A stretch of 47,873 nt of DNA, from positions 1-47,873 of the forward strand of contig CAIMZS010000535.1 of assembly GCA_903846015.1 (NCBI GenBank). The letters run 5' to 3'. Below are positions 33,377-42,940 of the stretch, piece after piece. Both the position numbers and the translations under genes were made by a program. Under the pieces are notes generated by a model. The model was not told the DNA's origin. It searched no databases and saw only the letters and a list, made by a program, of their open reading frames with translations. The first letter of the stretch is position 1. Each line of letters opens with the position of its first letter. The DNA comes from an uncultured Anaerolineae bacterium (GTDB lineage: Bacteria; Chloroflexota; Anaerolineae; Anaerolineales; Villigracilaceae).

Positions 33377-35158
33377 ATGATTTTTTCAATCGGTCTCCTT
33401 ATTGTCATCGTTTTCATCGCCTTTAAAGTCGCCCCAGTGGAAAAGCAAGAACATGCCAGTGTGCATGGCGCGGGGCAGATTGGGCTATTGGCAGCACTGG
33501 CACTATTTGGAGTTGACTACTTCACATCTTATTTTTACGCCACCGGTGAACTGATGAGCGCGCTGCATCCCTACGGGCTTCAACAATATGGCTGGATAGC
33601 AGTGATCGTAATTGCCTTTGCCAATGCGGTCTTTGGAATTCTATACATGTATTCCCTGGGAATTTTTAACGAAGGGGGAGGTTCTTATACTGCCTCGATG
33701 CGCTACCTTTCACCGGGATTGAGCCTGGTAGTGGCCGTTGTATTGCTTCAGGATTACATCTTTACCATCGTTGTCTCAAGCCTATCGGGCGTTGACCAAC
33801 TGCTTTCAATATTCAGCCTTTACAGTATTGACTGGCTGATCCGGGTGGCAATTGGCATCTTTCTGATGGGCATCACCTGGTATCTGACCATTCGAGGGCG
33901 AGGAGAATCGGCGCGGGTGGTGTTCACCATGCTGAGTATCTTTGTGTTTATGACAATCGTGATGGCAATTGGACTGATCCTCGCGAAAACACGCGGAGTT
34001 CCTGCAGTAATCTACCCTGAGAATGTTCAGCCGGCATCATTCTGGCAGGCAGCTTTCCACATGCTGACCGCTTCCATGAAGGGGCTGGTGGCACTCTCCG
34101 GGTTGGAAGCCATGTCTAATGGTATCCAATTCGTCATCGATGATGATGCCGAATTGGTTAAATGGGGCAAAAAACAATACCCCAAACTTCAAGGCCTGTG
34201 GGATTTCTACAGCGGCAAGGCCGGCATTGGACGCCTGGTACAAACATCCTTCCTGTTTTACGGCGGGCTGACTACATCCTTCCTGGCATATTTTGCCTTC
34301 CACTTCAATGTTTTTGACGGCACATTAGGACGCTCCCTGGTTGCCAACCTGGCATTTATCGGTTTCGACCAGATTCCTGGCGGAAACATCCTATACTGGG
34401 CCTATCAAATCCTGGCCGTTGGTTTGCTGGCGGCCGCATCGATGACAGCCTTCCAAGATTTGCAAGCCACTGAATGGCGTGACGTGGCGATGGGCGAAAT
34501 CCCCGAAGTGATCGTCTATCGCGATCCGCGCGGAACCTTTACCCGTTCAGTAACCATTGCCTTCGTTGTAACCATCATCATCACCTTCCTGATCAAGGGC
34601 AACACATCTGCCGGCGTGCCGTACTACGGCATTGGCGTATTCATGCCTATTATGATGATGGGATTTGCCATTCGTAAACACATCCTGGCGACCTTCACGG
34701 GCAAAGCCCGCCGGTGGGGCAGCCTGGCGGCAGGTTTTGCCGCAGTCCTCTCCGGTTTCGTTTTTGTCGGACAGATTGTTGGCAAATGGCAGGAAGGTGG
34801 CTGGGTGGTGCTCATTTCTTTCAGTATTCTGATCATCGTTGCCAACCTGGTGCTGATCTCACCCACTGGCGCGCGTGACCCTGTGACAATACACCGTATT
34901 GTGCGAGATAAAGCCCGCGTACAGGGTGCGATGGCTTCGATCGTCGAATGGCAGTCACTGCGTATGCAAGAATATCGTTATTCGGTACTGGTGGTTTTCG
35001 CCCGCTTCTTTGAGATGTTCGGCGTTCGAAGGATGGACCGTCTGACAATTCCCACTCCGGCAGGTGATTACAACCATGCCTTACATGTTGATCACCCCGA
35101 GGCACCCTCGCTCTTGCAGCAATATCTCGACCCCAAAGATGGACCAGAACAAAAATAA
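33377..35158 (+). CDS. KimA-like potassium permease (APC superfamily)
   Basis: This 593-residue integral membrane protein has about 12 hydrophobic segments and a short hydrophilic C-terminal part, the size and layout of KimA/YdaO-type K+/H+ symporters of the APC superfamily. Marks include LFGVDYFTSYFYATGEL in the first helix, NEGGGSYTASMRYL, and LVALSGLEAMSNGIQFV. The KimA family takes up potassium and is often controlled by c-di-AMP. Amino-acid transport is the alternative, but kdpDE and an antiporter nearby favour potassium. ATG at 33377 has AAAGGA about seven bases upstream. A strong terminator follows at 35294. It might stand in for the absent KdpFABC pump as the target of KdpDE (inference). 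Confidence 0.8.
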   Translation: MIFSIGLLIVIVFIAFKVAPVEKQEHASVHGAGQIGLLAALALFGVDYFTSYFYATGELMSALHPYGLQQYGWIAVIVIAFANAVFGILYMYSLGIFNEGGGSYTASMRYLSPGLSLVVAVVLLQDYIFTIVVSSLSGVDQLLSIFSLYSIDWLIRVAIGIFLMGITWYLTIRGRGESARVVFTMLSIFVFMTIVMAIGLILAKTRGVPAVIYPENVQPASFWQAAFHMLTASMKGLVALSGLEAMSNGIQFVIDDDAELVKWGKKQYPKLQGLWDFYSGKAGIGRLVQTSFLFYGGLTTSFLAYFAFHFNVFDGTLGRSLVANLAFIGFDQIPGGNILYWAYQILAVGLLAAASMTAFQDLQATEWRDVAMGEIPEVIVYRDPRGTFTRSVTIAFVVTIIITFLIKGNTSAGVPYYGIGVFMPIMMMGFAIRKHILATFTGKARRWGSLAAGFAAVLSGFVFVGQIVGKWQEGGWVVLISFSILIIVANLVLISPTGARDPVTIHRIVRDKARVQGAMASIVEWQSLRMQEYRYSVLVVFARFFEMFGVRRMDRLTIPTPAGDYNHALHVDHPEAPSLLQQYLDPKDGPEQK

Positions 35159-35176
35159 TACAATCAGATGGGATGA

Positions 35177-35236
35177 TCCCAGTTTCCGCACAAAGTATCA
35201 AGCAGCATCCCGTGCCCACGCAGAAACAGGGACCGT
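35177..35236. repeat. CGCAGGAACCGGGAC-type repeats, inverted pair
   Basis: TCCCAGTTTCCGCA (35177-35190) faces GCCCACGCAGAAACAGGGAC (from 35214). Both resemble the dispersed repeat found in several gaps to the right. They lie in the space after the KimA-like gene, before its terminator. Confidence 0.45.
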
Positions 35237-35293
35237 CCGATGCAGAGACAGAGAATTTTTGAAACCCCCAGCAAGATTGGTGTTTACTGATTT

Positions 35294-35336
35294 GTATAGA
35301 TTGAGTGCTCCTGCGGAACACTCAATCTATACTTTT
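35294..35336 (+). terminator. Strong terminator after the KimA-like gene
   Basis: GTATAGATTGAGTG (35294-35307) pairs perfectly with 35319-35332, with an inner TCC/GGA extension and a small TGC loop, followed by TTTT. It separates the plus-strand permease from the convergent phosphorylase gene. On the reverse strand no T-run follows, so it probably works in one direction. Confidence 0.85.
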
Positions 35337-35348
35337 AAAAGGATATGC

Positions 35349-36191
35349 CTAAAGACCCAAGCAAGCATCCATTGCCAACCAAAATAAACTTTCCCGAATA
35401 TCAGTTCGATTCATCCAGCTGCGCTCATCCCATACCTCGCCACTCAGGTCATCACCAGCATAAAGCAACTGTCCAAGAACAACGTTACGGAATTGCGCCA
35501 CAGCCATTAAGGATGCGGACTCCATCTCGACGGTAAAACAACCTTCGGCACGCCGGGCATTAATCGTGGGCTGGGTCTCACGGTAAGGCGCATCTGTAGT
35601 CCAGGTTTTGGCTTTATGATATGGAATATGCCTGGTTTGAAGCAAAGACTCAAGTACTTGTATGGCAATTGGGTTGGCTGTTACCTCACGCGCAGGTGGC
35701 AGGTAGTGATAAGAAACACCTTCATCGCGCACTGCCGCCGAAACCAGAATCAACTTGCCAACATCCAGGCCCTTTTCCAAGGCGCCGGCCCCACCCACCA
35801 CGATAAATTTTCGACAGCCAAAAGCGATTGCTTCTTCCAGCAAACCCGCTGCCATGGCTGCACCCACACCCGGGTGGAAGAAGGCCACGCGCTTGCCCCC
35901 GTGCTCTAATTCATAAATCAGATGCGGGCCATCCTCCCATTTATTAGTAGCCACAACTTTGGCCTGCCTTTCCGAAAGGCCCTTCTGCAAAGGAGCCTGT
36001 AAATAAGCGGCATCCGGCTCAATATGCATGGCAGTTTGTGGGGTGGGATCGGCGACTACTTTGTCAATCACTTCTTTGAAAAAACATATTACGCAAACCT
36101 GGGGCATATCACGCGCTTCGAACATGCGTGAAGGTTCCAGTTTTGATTCAGAGTCATATTCATGTTCCAGAATAGGGTAGGACAAATTCAT
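35349..36191 (-). CDS. Nucleoside phosphorylase (uridine/purine type)
   Basis: A 280-residue member of the PNP/UDP family of nucleoside phosphorylases, which split a nucleoside with phosphate into base and ribose-1-phosphate. Visible parts are FHPGVGAAMAAGLLEEAI, the glycine-rich VVGGAGAL, a WTTDAPYRET segment, and the VEMESASLMAVA motif that contacts the ribose in this family. A conserved acidic region with YAGDDLSGEVWDER lies near the C-terminus. The upstream GGAGTG gives a plausible ribosome site for the ATG at 36189-36191. It is the last gene of the right arm and 79 nt from mannose-6-phosphate isomerase. The exact base specificity cannot be read, though uridine phosphorylase-like sequences look closest. 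Confidence 0.85.
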   Translation of the reverse strand: MNLSYPILEHEYDSESKLEPSRMFEARDMPQVCVICFFKEVIDKVVADPTPQTAMHIEPDAAYLQAPLQKGLSERQAKVVATNKWEDGPHLIYELEHGGKRVAFFHPGVGAAMAAGLLEEAIAFGCRKFIVVGGAGALEKGLDVGKLILVSAAVRDEGVSYHYLPPAREVTANPIAIQVLESLLQTRHIPYHKAKTWTTDAPYRETQPTINARRAEGCFTVEMESASLMAVAQFRNVVLGQLLYAGDDLSGEVWDERSWMNRTDIRESLFWLAMDACLGL

Positions 36192-36270
36192 CAGGTTTTC
36201 ACTCCGTTATTCCTGCCATCCCAAATCCAACGCGGGATGACTTTTGAATGCGCGCAATCGATTCTAATAT

Positions 36271-37251
36271 CTACAACCCGGTCTCAGTATTCGGAACACT
36301 TGCCAATAATGCCCGATATCCCACCAGTGGGGACTGGGGGTTTGGTGCGATTTGATATGCTCCGCAGGCTGCCGGAATGACGATCGTCTCAAACCGGCCC
36401 AATTTCCAGATCCCCTCATTTGCGATTGTGATCTGAGCATCTCCATCGATGACCGTAATGGCATGAAACGTCTGGCCCTGGGTGTCAAAGGCCAGAGACC
36501 GAGATTTTGCAGCAATTCCCTCAAGGGTGAAATAAGAACATTGCGTTAATATCCGGCATTCGCCATCTGCCAGCGTTGAAAGAGGCGTAACCGGCGCAGT
36601 CGCCTTCGGATTCGCGACAGCCAGTGATTTTTCGATATGAAGCTTGCGTTTCTCTGTCTGAGGGCGACCCCAATCATATACTCGGTATGTTAAATCAGAT
36701 GTCTGCTGGACTTCATAGATCAACAACCCGGGCCCCAAAGCATGGATTGTTCCAGGTTGCATAAAAATTGTTTCTCCACCGTTTACATCCAGATATTGAG
36801 AAAGTGAAAGAATTGTTCCTGCTTTAATGGCATCAGACATGACTTCAGCATTCACGCCTGATTTCATGCCAGCAATTAACTGCGCCCCAGGGGCAGCGCT
36901 CAAGACATGCCAGGCTTCAGTCTTTCCAAAAAAGCCAGGGCCTTCCAGCCGGACGGCCTGTTCATCGTTGGGGTGAACCTGCAAAGACAACCATTGAGCA
37001 CAATCAAGCAGCTTGATTAAAAGGGGAAATCGCCCCGAACCAGTCTGCCGCATAACGCGTTCTCCCAACAGCTTCTCGCCAAATTCTGCCGCGAGTTCGC
37101 CCAAAGTGCGGCCCATGTGTGCACCAGATGCAACCCGATCGTTCTCATAAACAGCCCATACCTCGGCAGTGGGGGAAAACCCCGGGCGCAGCTGATCGCC
37201 GCCCCAGATATAATCACGGTATTCAGGAATCAATTGCAAGGGTTGGTTCAT
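36271..37251 (-). CDS. manA: Mannose-6-phosphate isomerase, class I
   Basis: This 326-residue type I phosphomannose isomerase interconverts fructose-6-phosphate and mannose-6-phosphate, the first step toward GDP-mannose. The cupin metal site is visible: LQVHPND, GKTEAWHVL and PGTIHALG, followed by YEVQQTSDLTYRVYDWGR, a standard signature of bacterial short-type ManA. The length is that of the compact Bacillus/Thermotoga-like form. ATG at 37249-37251 has AGAGGTAG upstream. With the guanylyltransferase gene further upstream it supplies GDP-mannose for the surface glycan that the flippase and glycosyltransferase genes suggest. Confidence 0.93.
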   Translation of the reverse strand: MNQPLQLIPEYRDYIWGGDQLRPGFSPTAEVWAVYENDRVASGAHMGRTLGELAAEFGEKLLGERVMRQTGSGRFPLLIKLLDCAQWLSLQVHPNDEQAVRLEGPGFFGKTEAWHVLSAAPGAQLIAGMKSGVNAEVMSDAIKAGTILSLSQYLDVNGGETIFMQPGTIHALGPGLLIYEVQQTSDLTYRVYDWGRPQTEKRKLHIEKSLAVANPKATAPVTPLSTLADGECRILTQCSYFTLEGIAAKSRSLAFDTQGQTFHAITVIDGDAQITIANEGIWKLGRFETIVIPAACGAYQIAPNPQSPLVGYRALLASVPNTETGL

Positions 37252-37289
37252 TATCTACCTCTTTTAAATAACTGTTATCTTCAAGCCGC

Positions 37290-40175
37290 TCATTTCAGCC
37301 ATTTCCCAAGCACCTGGCCCAATTTATCCATAGGAACAGGTTTGCTGAGATAGTCATCCATTCCTGCAGCCAGGTAAATTTCGCGATCCCCACGCATGGC
37401 GTTTGCGGTCACCGCAATAATAGGGATATGACGCATGGTACCGGTTTCCTGCTCACGGATACGGTGTGTGGCGGTTAAACCATCCACATCAGGCATGTTT
37501 ACATCCATCAAGATCAGGCAAAACTCACCGGGGTTTTCCCTGACCAGGTTGATCGTTTCTGCTCCGGTAGCAACTTGACGCGCACTCAACCCGAGACTAC
37601 GCAGCTGATAAACAAGCACACCCTGGCTGATATCATCATCATCAACAACAAGAACGGGTCTTTGGTTCTTGAAGAGCTGGAAAGACTGAGCGTAATTCGG
37701 GTTTTTTTGTGGCTCAGCGGCAGTGCGAATCGATTTAAGGGGAAGTGAAAACCAGAAGGTGGAACCCTCTTGCTCTCTTGAAATCAAGCCCACTTCCCCA
37801 TGCATTAAATCGACCAGGCGACGCGAAATAGCCAGTCCCAACCCGGTGCCGCCATATTTACGGGTGAGGCTGTAATCAGCCTGGGTGAAAGGTTCAAACA
37901 AACGATCCTGGGTAGCTTCCGAAATACCTATACCGCTGTCTTTAACAGTGAAAGTGACCAATACAAAACCCTTCTTACTAAGAACGGTTCCGTTTAAATC
38001 TACTTCAATGCCGCCACGTTCAGTAAATTTGACAGCGTTGCTTAATAAATTGGTAAGCACCTGACGAATACGCACTGGATCACCCAGCAAGGTGGCGGGG
38101 ATGATGGGTGCAACGGTTAGTCTGATACCGATGCCCTTCTGCGCGGCATTTGCATGGAAGAGTTCGATCACTTCACGAGCAAGTTTTTCTGGAGAGAAAG
38201 GCTTCGAATTGATAATGATTTTGCCAGCTTCGATTTTTGAAAAATCGATGATGTCGTTCAAGACGGTGAGCAGAGTCTTGGCCGAAGCGCCAACAACACT
38301 GGCGAATTCCCGCTGTTCAGAATCAAGTTGAGTCTCGAGCAGCAGTTCATTCATCCCGAGAATAGCGTTCATAGGTGTACGGATTTCGTGACTCATCGTA
38401 GCCAGGAAGACGCTTTTGAGATGCGACGCTTCCAGAGCACGGTCGCGCGCTTCGGCCAGGTCTTTGTTTTTGGTTTCAATTTCGGCTGCGTAAGACAGCA
38501 GACGGCGCGAAGCTTCGACCCGTTCAATTTCAGCGCCTACCCACTGCGCCATCAAATTGATGAAATCCTTATCACTGTCACTAAAGGAACGTTTGCGCAG
38601 TTGCAGGCTGGCAAATGAGAGCGTGCCATAAATCTTTCCGGCCACCAATACCGGCGTTCCTAAATAAGCTTCTATTTTGAAAGCCTGGTAACAAGGATGC
38701 CCGGCCCAATCACTGACGCCGATGTGCTCGCAAGCAATTGGACCGCCCGCTCGCAATGTTTCGAGACCGTAAGTTTGCTTCACATCCCAGCTATCGCCGG
38801 TGTGTATGGAATTATCGGGCGTGTCGGCAGCAACCACATGAAATTGATCATTTTCGATTAAAGATAATTGTGCTACTGGTAAATCAAAACGCCGGGCACC
38901 CATTTTCAAGAAAGCCTGTAGTTTGTTTTCAAACAAATCTTGCCGGGATGCGATGTCATATAAGGCGCGAATGGATTCCTCGCTCTCACGTAATACAGCT
39001 GCCATACGGCTGCGCTCAGCCAGATCGTTCTGGAGCTGCATTTCCACCTGTTTGCGTGAAGTAATATCCTGGAGAATCCCGATCGAACCCTGAAATTGCC
39101 CGTCGACCTCTTTCACGCTGACTGATGTATCCGAGAGCCAGCGTGTTTCGCCAGACTTTGTCAAGATGCTGTAATCACAACGCCAGATATCTTCACTTCC
39201 CCCCATGCGCACAAGTATACTGGCATCTTTGGCCGGCATACCTGCAAATTTACCGCCCATGGTCGATTCCTGGATCAACAGCCTGAATTTATCCGGTGTC
39301 AGTTCATCCCGACTGAACCCAGTCATGCGCTCTATTTCTTCACCCAAAAAGGTATAACTATTTGAAGAATAGTCAAAGCTGTAAGGCACGGCATCAGCAG
39401 CGCTGATGGCCATGCGATATCGAGACTCACTCTCCTTGAGTGCTGCCTCTGAGTGCTTTAATTGAGTAATATCCGTGCCAACTCCAATTAGCAAATCTGT
39501 TGGGCCCTTGGCATCGGCCAACATAAAGATACGCCAGCTCCCGTCCTTGTGGCGCAGCCGGTGTTCGTACGGATTCCCATCCACTGCAATTAATCCAGCG
39601 GCGGCTTGCATTACATAAGCGCGCTCCACCTCAATATCACCGCCCGAAACACGTTCCGTTTCCCACCAACCATCACCCAGCAATTCACCAGGGTCATATC
39701 CCAGCAGGTTGTTTACCGAAGGGCTGACATACACGATTTTCCCGGCGCTGTTGGAAACCAACACCAGATTGCCAACAGCGCCCAAGACCCCGGAAAAAAG
39801 ATCGGATTGGGCTTGCACAACCTTGTTCCCAGAAAGGTCGCGCATTGAGACGATTGCCAAGATTTTTCCATCAAGTTTCCCCTGGCCTATCGCGGCTTCG
39901 AGTGGAAATTCAGTTCCATCCTTGCGCTTGCCTGCCAGTTGGCGAAATTTCCCCATCCGGCGCTGCTCTTCACCATCAGATAGAAATTTTTCAAAAAGGC
40001 TTTTATGCCCGGATTGAAAGCGTTTTGGCAGTAAAAACTCGAGGGGCTGCCCCACCAACTCTTCAGACTTATAGCCAAATATAATCTCAGCCGCCGGGTT
40101 GGCCTGGACAATATTTCCTTGCTCATCAAATAACAGGACAGCATCCGAACTAAGTGAAAGTAAAAGATTAAGCAT
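37290..40175 (-). CDS. Hybrid sensor histidine kinase (PAS-PAS-PAS-GAF-HisKA-HATPase-REC)
   Basis: A 961-residue hybrid kinase. Three PAS domains (about 1-120, 125-245 and 250-380), then a GAF domain (about 410-570), a linking helix, HisKA with FLATMSHEIRTPMNAI, HATPase with NLLSNAVKF, DSGIGI and GTGLGLAISRR, and a C-terminal receiver with VVDDDDISQG and LMDVNMPDVDG. There is no membrane segment, so it is cytoplasmic. It has no HPt domain, so phosphate would pass to a separate HPt protein not in this window. It sits between manA and manC on the same strand, which suggests control of glycan production. The single-domain response regulator at 42941-43303 could be part of the same pathway. Confidence 0.93.
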   Translation of the reverse strand: MLNLLLSLSSDAVLLFDEQGNIVQANPAAEIIFGYKSEELVGQPLEFLLPKRFQSGHKSLFEKFLSDGEEQRRMGKFRQLAGKRKDGTEFPLEAAIGQGKLDGKILAIVSMRDLSGNKVVQAQSDLFSGVLGAVGNLVLVSNSAGKIVYVSPSVNNLLGYDPGELLGDGWWETERVSGGDIEVERAYVMQAAAGLIAVDGNPYEHRLRHKDGSWRIFMLADAKGPTDLLIGVGTDITQLKHSEAALKESESRYRMAISAADAVPYSFDYSSNSYTFLGEEIERMTGFSRDELTPDKFRLLIQESTMGGKFAGMPAKDASILVRMGGSEDIWRCDYSILTKSGETRWLSDTSVSVKEVDGQFQGSIGILQDITSRKQVEMQLQNDLAERSRMAAVLRESEESIRALYDIASRQDLFENKLQAFLKMGARRFDLPVAQLSLIENDQFHVVAADTPDNSIHTGDSWDVKQTYGLETLRAGGPIACEHIGVSDWAGHPCYQAFKIEAYLGTPVLVAGKIYGTLSFASLQLRKRSFSDSDKDFINLMAQWVGAEIERVEASRRLLSYAAEIETKNKDLAEARDRALEASHLKSVFLATMSHEIRTPMNAILGMNELLLETQLDSEQREFASVVGASAKTLLTVLNDIIDFSKIEAGKIIINSKPFSPEKLAREVIELFHANAAQKGIGIRLTVAPIIPATLLGDPVRIRQVLTNLLSNAVKFTERGGIEVDLNGTVLSKKGFVLVTFTVKDSGIGISEATQDRLFEPFTQADYSLTRKYGGTGLGLAISRRLVDLMHGEVGLISREQEGSTFWFSLPLKSIRTAAEPQKNPNYAQSFQLFKNQRPVLVVDDDDISQGVLVYQLRSLGLSARQVATGAETINLVRENPGEFCLILMDVNMPDVDGLTATHRIREQETGTMRHIPIIAVTANAMRGDREIYLAAGMDDYLSKPVPMDKLGQVLGKWLK

Positions 40176-40228
40176 TCCTCAGGATCCTTCGACTATCGTC
40201 CCGGGTTCTCATTCCCGGAGGTTTTGGA

Positions 40229-41347
40229 TTATAAATAACGATCTTGATGGTGCTTCTTTAAGTGAGCTACCACCGCCCGCACTTGCTGGGATTGATCCGT
40301 TTTGCAGATTAAGAGAGCATCGTCCATATCCACAATGACCATGTCGTCGATGCCAATCGTGACAATCAGGCGCTCATTTCCATTTCCGAAAACCAGTGAA
40401 TTATGAGATTCAAGCGCAAGGTGGTGCCCATTTATTGCAATATTCCCGTTCATATCAGGCAGGAGAACTTCAAAGAGCGAATCCCAGGAACCGACGTCAT
40501 TCCAACCCAACCCGCTGGCGGGTAAGACTGCCACTCGTGAGGCATTTTCCATGATGCCGTAATCTATTGTTTCCACCTTCAAATCCATCCAAACTGACTG
40601 AATAACTGATTCCCGCTCCGACCTTGACTCGAGTCCAGTTCCGGGACGGGGAGTAGCATCTGCACCTGCGATACGCTGGAGAACAGAATAAAGCCCCGGC
40701 ATTTGCCGCGCGAACTCTGCCATAATTCGCTCTGTTTTCCAAACAAACATACCGCTATTCCACGAATGATCACCGCTGCGGATCATTTGCTGAGCAGATT
40801 TTTCATCGGGTTTTTCGGTGAAGCGTTTAACGGTGTAAATCGGGTAATTAAACTTTTCTTCGATGGGTGCACCCTGCTGAATATAGCCGTAGGCCGTCGA
40901 AGGATATGTGGGAGAAATACCAAGCGTGACAAGATAATCCATTCTGGCAACATCAAATGCGGCAAGCATCAGGTAGTCAAAAAGATCAATGTTACGGATA
41001 TGATGGTCAGACGGCAAAATAGCCATCACAGCTTGTGGATCACGCTGATGCAAAATCGCGGCCGCCAATCCTACGACAGAGGCTGTTCCACGTGGGCCTG
41101 GCTCTATCAAATAATTTTCAACAGGGATAGAAGGCACCTGAATTCGAATTTCGTCGACCTGATCCGCAACTGTCACGATCAAAATCTGTTCAGGAGGAAA
41201 AAGATTGGCAAGACGAGCAACAGTGCTTTGCAAGAGGGTTTCTTCGCCCAACAGCGGGAGAAGCTGCTTTGGTTTATTCTGACGCGAAAGTGGCCACAAT
41301 CTTGTGCCACCCCCACCTGCCATGATCACAGCATAGTTATGTTCCAT
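40229..41347 (-). CDS. manC: Mannose-1-phosphate guanylyltransferase
   Basis: A 372-residue nucleotidyltransferase that makes GDP-mannose from mannose-1-phosphate and GTP. The N-terminal signature is VIMAGGGGTRLWPLSR, followed by LPSDHHI and RFTEKPDEKSA, with WNSGMFVWK and DVGSWDSL in the middle. It lacks the C-terminal isomerase domain of bifunctional enzymes, in line with the separate manA. The open frame extends 84 nt further upstream, but the ATG at 41345-41347 has a perfect GGAGG six bases before it and begins right at the nucleotide fold, so I chose it. No phosphomannomutase gene is visible in the window. Confidence 0.94.
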   Translation of the reverse strand: MEHNYAVIMAGGGGTRLWPLSRQNKPKQLLPLLGEETLLQSTVARLANLFPPEQILIVTVADQVDEIRIQVPSIPVENYLIEPGPRGTASVVGLAAAILHQRDPQAVMAILPSDHHIRNIDLFDYLMLAAFDVARMDYLVTLGISPTYPSTAYGYIQQGAPIEEKFNYPIYTVKRFTEKPDEKSAQQMIRSGDHSWNSGMFVWKTERIMAEFARQMPGLYSVLQRIAGADATPRPGTGLESRSERESVIQSVWMDLKVETIDYGIMENASRVAVLPASGLGWNDVGSWDSLFEVLLPDMNGNIAINGHHLALESHNSLVFGNGNERLIVTIGIDDMVIVDMDDALLICKTDQSQQVRAVVAHLKKHHQDRYL

Positions 41348-41643
41348 CAGATCCTCCAGTGAAATAAAGCGTCCAACAACAATGCCATCCAAACCGCATG
41401 GTTTGATGATGGATATCCGGATTAACCCCACAAGAACCGGGGTTTACCTCAAAGAATTAGATGATTATATAGTTTTTCAGATAATGATTTTGCATCGTAG
41501 CGGCAACTTTCATTGCTTTTCCTCGCTAACGACTGAAGTCGTTACTACAAATCCAAATTCTTTTTCTGAAGAGCTATAGCAAGATCAGGTGCGCTGGTAT
41601 TCTCAGGCTCCGCGCAGGAAACATTTGTACTAAAAACCAGCGC
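41348..41643. other. Non-coding gap with several short repeats
   Basis: This 296-nt gap between manC and the flippase gene holds no supported gene. It contains a copy of the dispersed repeat with palindromic ends (CCCCACAAGAACCGGGGTT, 41427-41445), an 8-bp palindrome (41527-41544) and a fragment CTCCGCGCAGGAAACA near 41609. Confidence 0.6.
41527..41544. repeat. Palindrome TAACGACT-GA-AGTCGTTA
   Basis: A perfect 8-bp inverted repeat with a 2-nt centre, flanked by GCTAACGACTGAAGTCGTTA-type sequence that resembles short mobile palindromes found in many bacterial intergenic regions. Only one copy occurs in the window. Confidence 0.6.
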
Positions 41644-42891
41644 CTAAATCAGATTCCTTTTACTAAACAAATCGTAGCCAAGCAGTAGTATGAACAAGAC
41701 CATCATCACACAAACTTGTACCCAAACTACCTGTGCAAGCGTTGAATGGAACAGGATAATACCAATTACCTGCGCAGCACCTGCGGCAATTACCAAACCA
41801 GTGCTTTTTCCGGCGCCCAGAGAAAGACGATAGTTCACAACGACATTCGCAAGAGCGTAGAGCGAGGTTGCCAGGGCATACAGCCATAATAAAGAAGCCA
41901 CACCCAGGTATTGTTTGCCAAATAAGATACCCACAATCCACTCGGGGAAAGCAAATGTGAGCACAACAACAGGAACTGAGATAGCCGCTACAATTCCAAG
42001 AGAAAGCCACAACAGATAGCCGTGCGGTTCTCCTTTTTTATGTTTTTGGGCCACAATCGGAAACATGGTTGTCACAACAGACCATGTTGCAAAAAAGACG
42101 ATGCGCCCAATCAACGCCAGGGCAGCGTATTGACCAGCCATTTCGGCAGGGAAAAATCGTCTCACCAGCAGCACATCGCTATTGTTAATTAAAATCTGTC
42201 CCAACTGCGAGACCAGTACCGGTAGAGCAAACAAAATAAGAGCAGTCTGCATTTCCTTATCTGGCAAAGCGGCGGCAGGCAACCTGGCTACTGCCAGTTT
42301 GGCGGTTAACCAGGTTGCGAAGAAAGATAGGCTGATGCCAAGTACCGCCCCGTTAACTGACAGCCCCAATGTCACCAGGCCCACGCCAATTAAAAAGCGA
42401 GTCCACATCTCCACCTGGTAGGTAACGGCCAAAACCCCAAAGCGAGTTTGCCCTTGCAAGATGCCACGCTCAACGCCTTGCAGAAGGCTAAAAGGCAGCG
42501 CCACCCCAAAAATGATGAAAGGGATGGCCGATGTGGTTTTGAAGAAGGACTGCCAAAGCGGCGATCCCAGTGCAAACACCGCCACAAGAATCAAGCCAAA
42601 CCCGATGCCAAGTCGCTCCACCCAGCGCCTTATACCGGCCAAAGCAACCAAATCTCCATCGGCGGTATGAATGGCGGCATAACGGGCAGCCGTCATTTGC
42701 AACGGCACCGTGATAAATGTGACCGCTAATAGGAGTGTGACGATAAGTGAGAGATCAGCAAACAGAGCCGGGCCAAGCCAGCGGCCAAGAATAAGGTTAT
42801 ACACATAATTGCCCGCATTGACTACCGTCATGCTGACCATCAAGAGGATGCTGGCAGATGCAAGTGAACGTTTCATTCGTGACATTCCCAT
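41644..42891 (-). CDS. Polysaccharide flippase (Wzx/MVF-like)
   Basis: This 415-residue protein has about 12 hydrophobic segments with few charged residues, typical of the Wzx/polysaccharide-export flippases of the MOP superfamily. The N-terminal NAGNYVYNLILGRWLGP is the characteristic opening of this family. It would turn lipid-linked glycan units across the membrane. Three closely spaced ATG codons (protein begins MGMSRMKRS) make the exact start uncertain; I give the first. It lies between manC and the response-regulator gene in the same direction, and with the glycosyltransferase at 46668 it indicates an exopolysaccharide or O-antigen-like locus. No Wzy polymerase is in the window. Confidence 0.88.
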   Translation of the reverse strand: MGMSRMKRSLASASILLMVSMTVVNAGNYVYNLILGRWLGPALFADLSLIVTLLLAVTFITVPLQMTAARYAAIHTADGDLVALAGIRRWVERLGIGFGLILVAVFALGSPLWQSFFKTTSAIPFIIFGVALPFSLLQGVERGILQGQTRFGVLAVTYQVEMWTRFLIGVGLVTLGLSVNGAVLGISLSFFATWLTAKLAVARLPAAALPDKEMQTALILFALPVLVSQLGQILINNSDVLLVRRFFPAEMAGQYAALALIGRIVFFATWSVVTTMFPIVAQKHKKGEPHGYLLWLSLGIVAAISVPVVVLTFAFPEWIVGILFGKQYLGVASLLWLYALATSLYALANVVVNYRLSLGAGKSTGLVIAAGAAQVIGIILFHSTLAQVVWVQVCVMMVLFILLLGYDLFSKRNLI

Positions 42892-42892
42892 G

Positions 42893-42933
42893 CCCCGTGC
42901 AGGAATCGGGACTGTGTCGCAGAAATCGGGAGC
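42893..42933 (+). repeat. Two tandem copies of the dispersed repeat
   Basis: CCCCGTGCAGGAATCGGGAC (42893-42912) is followed by the shorter CGCAGAAATCGGGAGC (42918-42933). They fill the 49-nt gap between the response regulator and the flippase, at the flippase start. Confidence 0.5.
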
Positions 42934-42940
42934 ATTGTGG

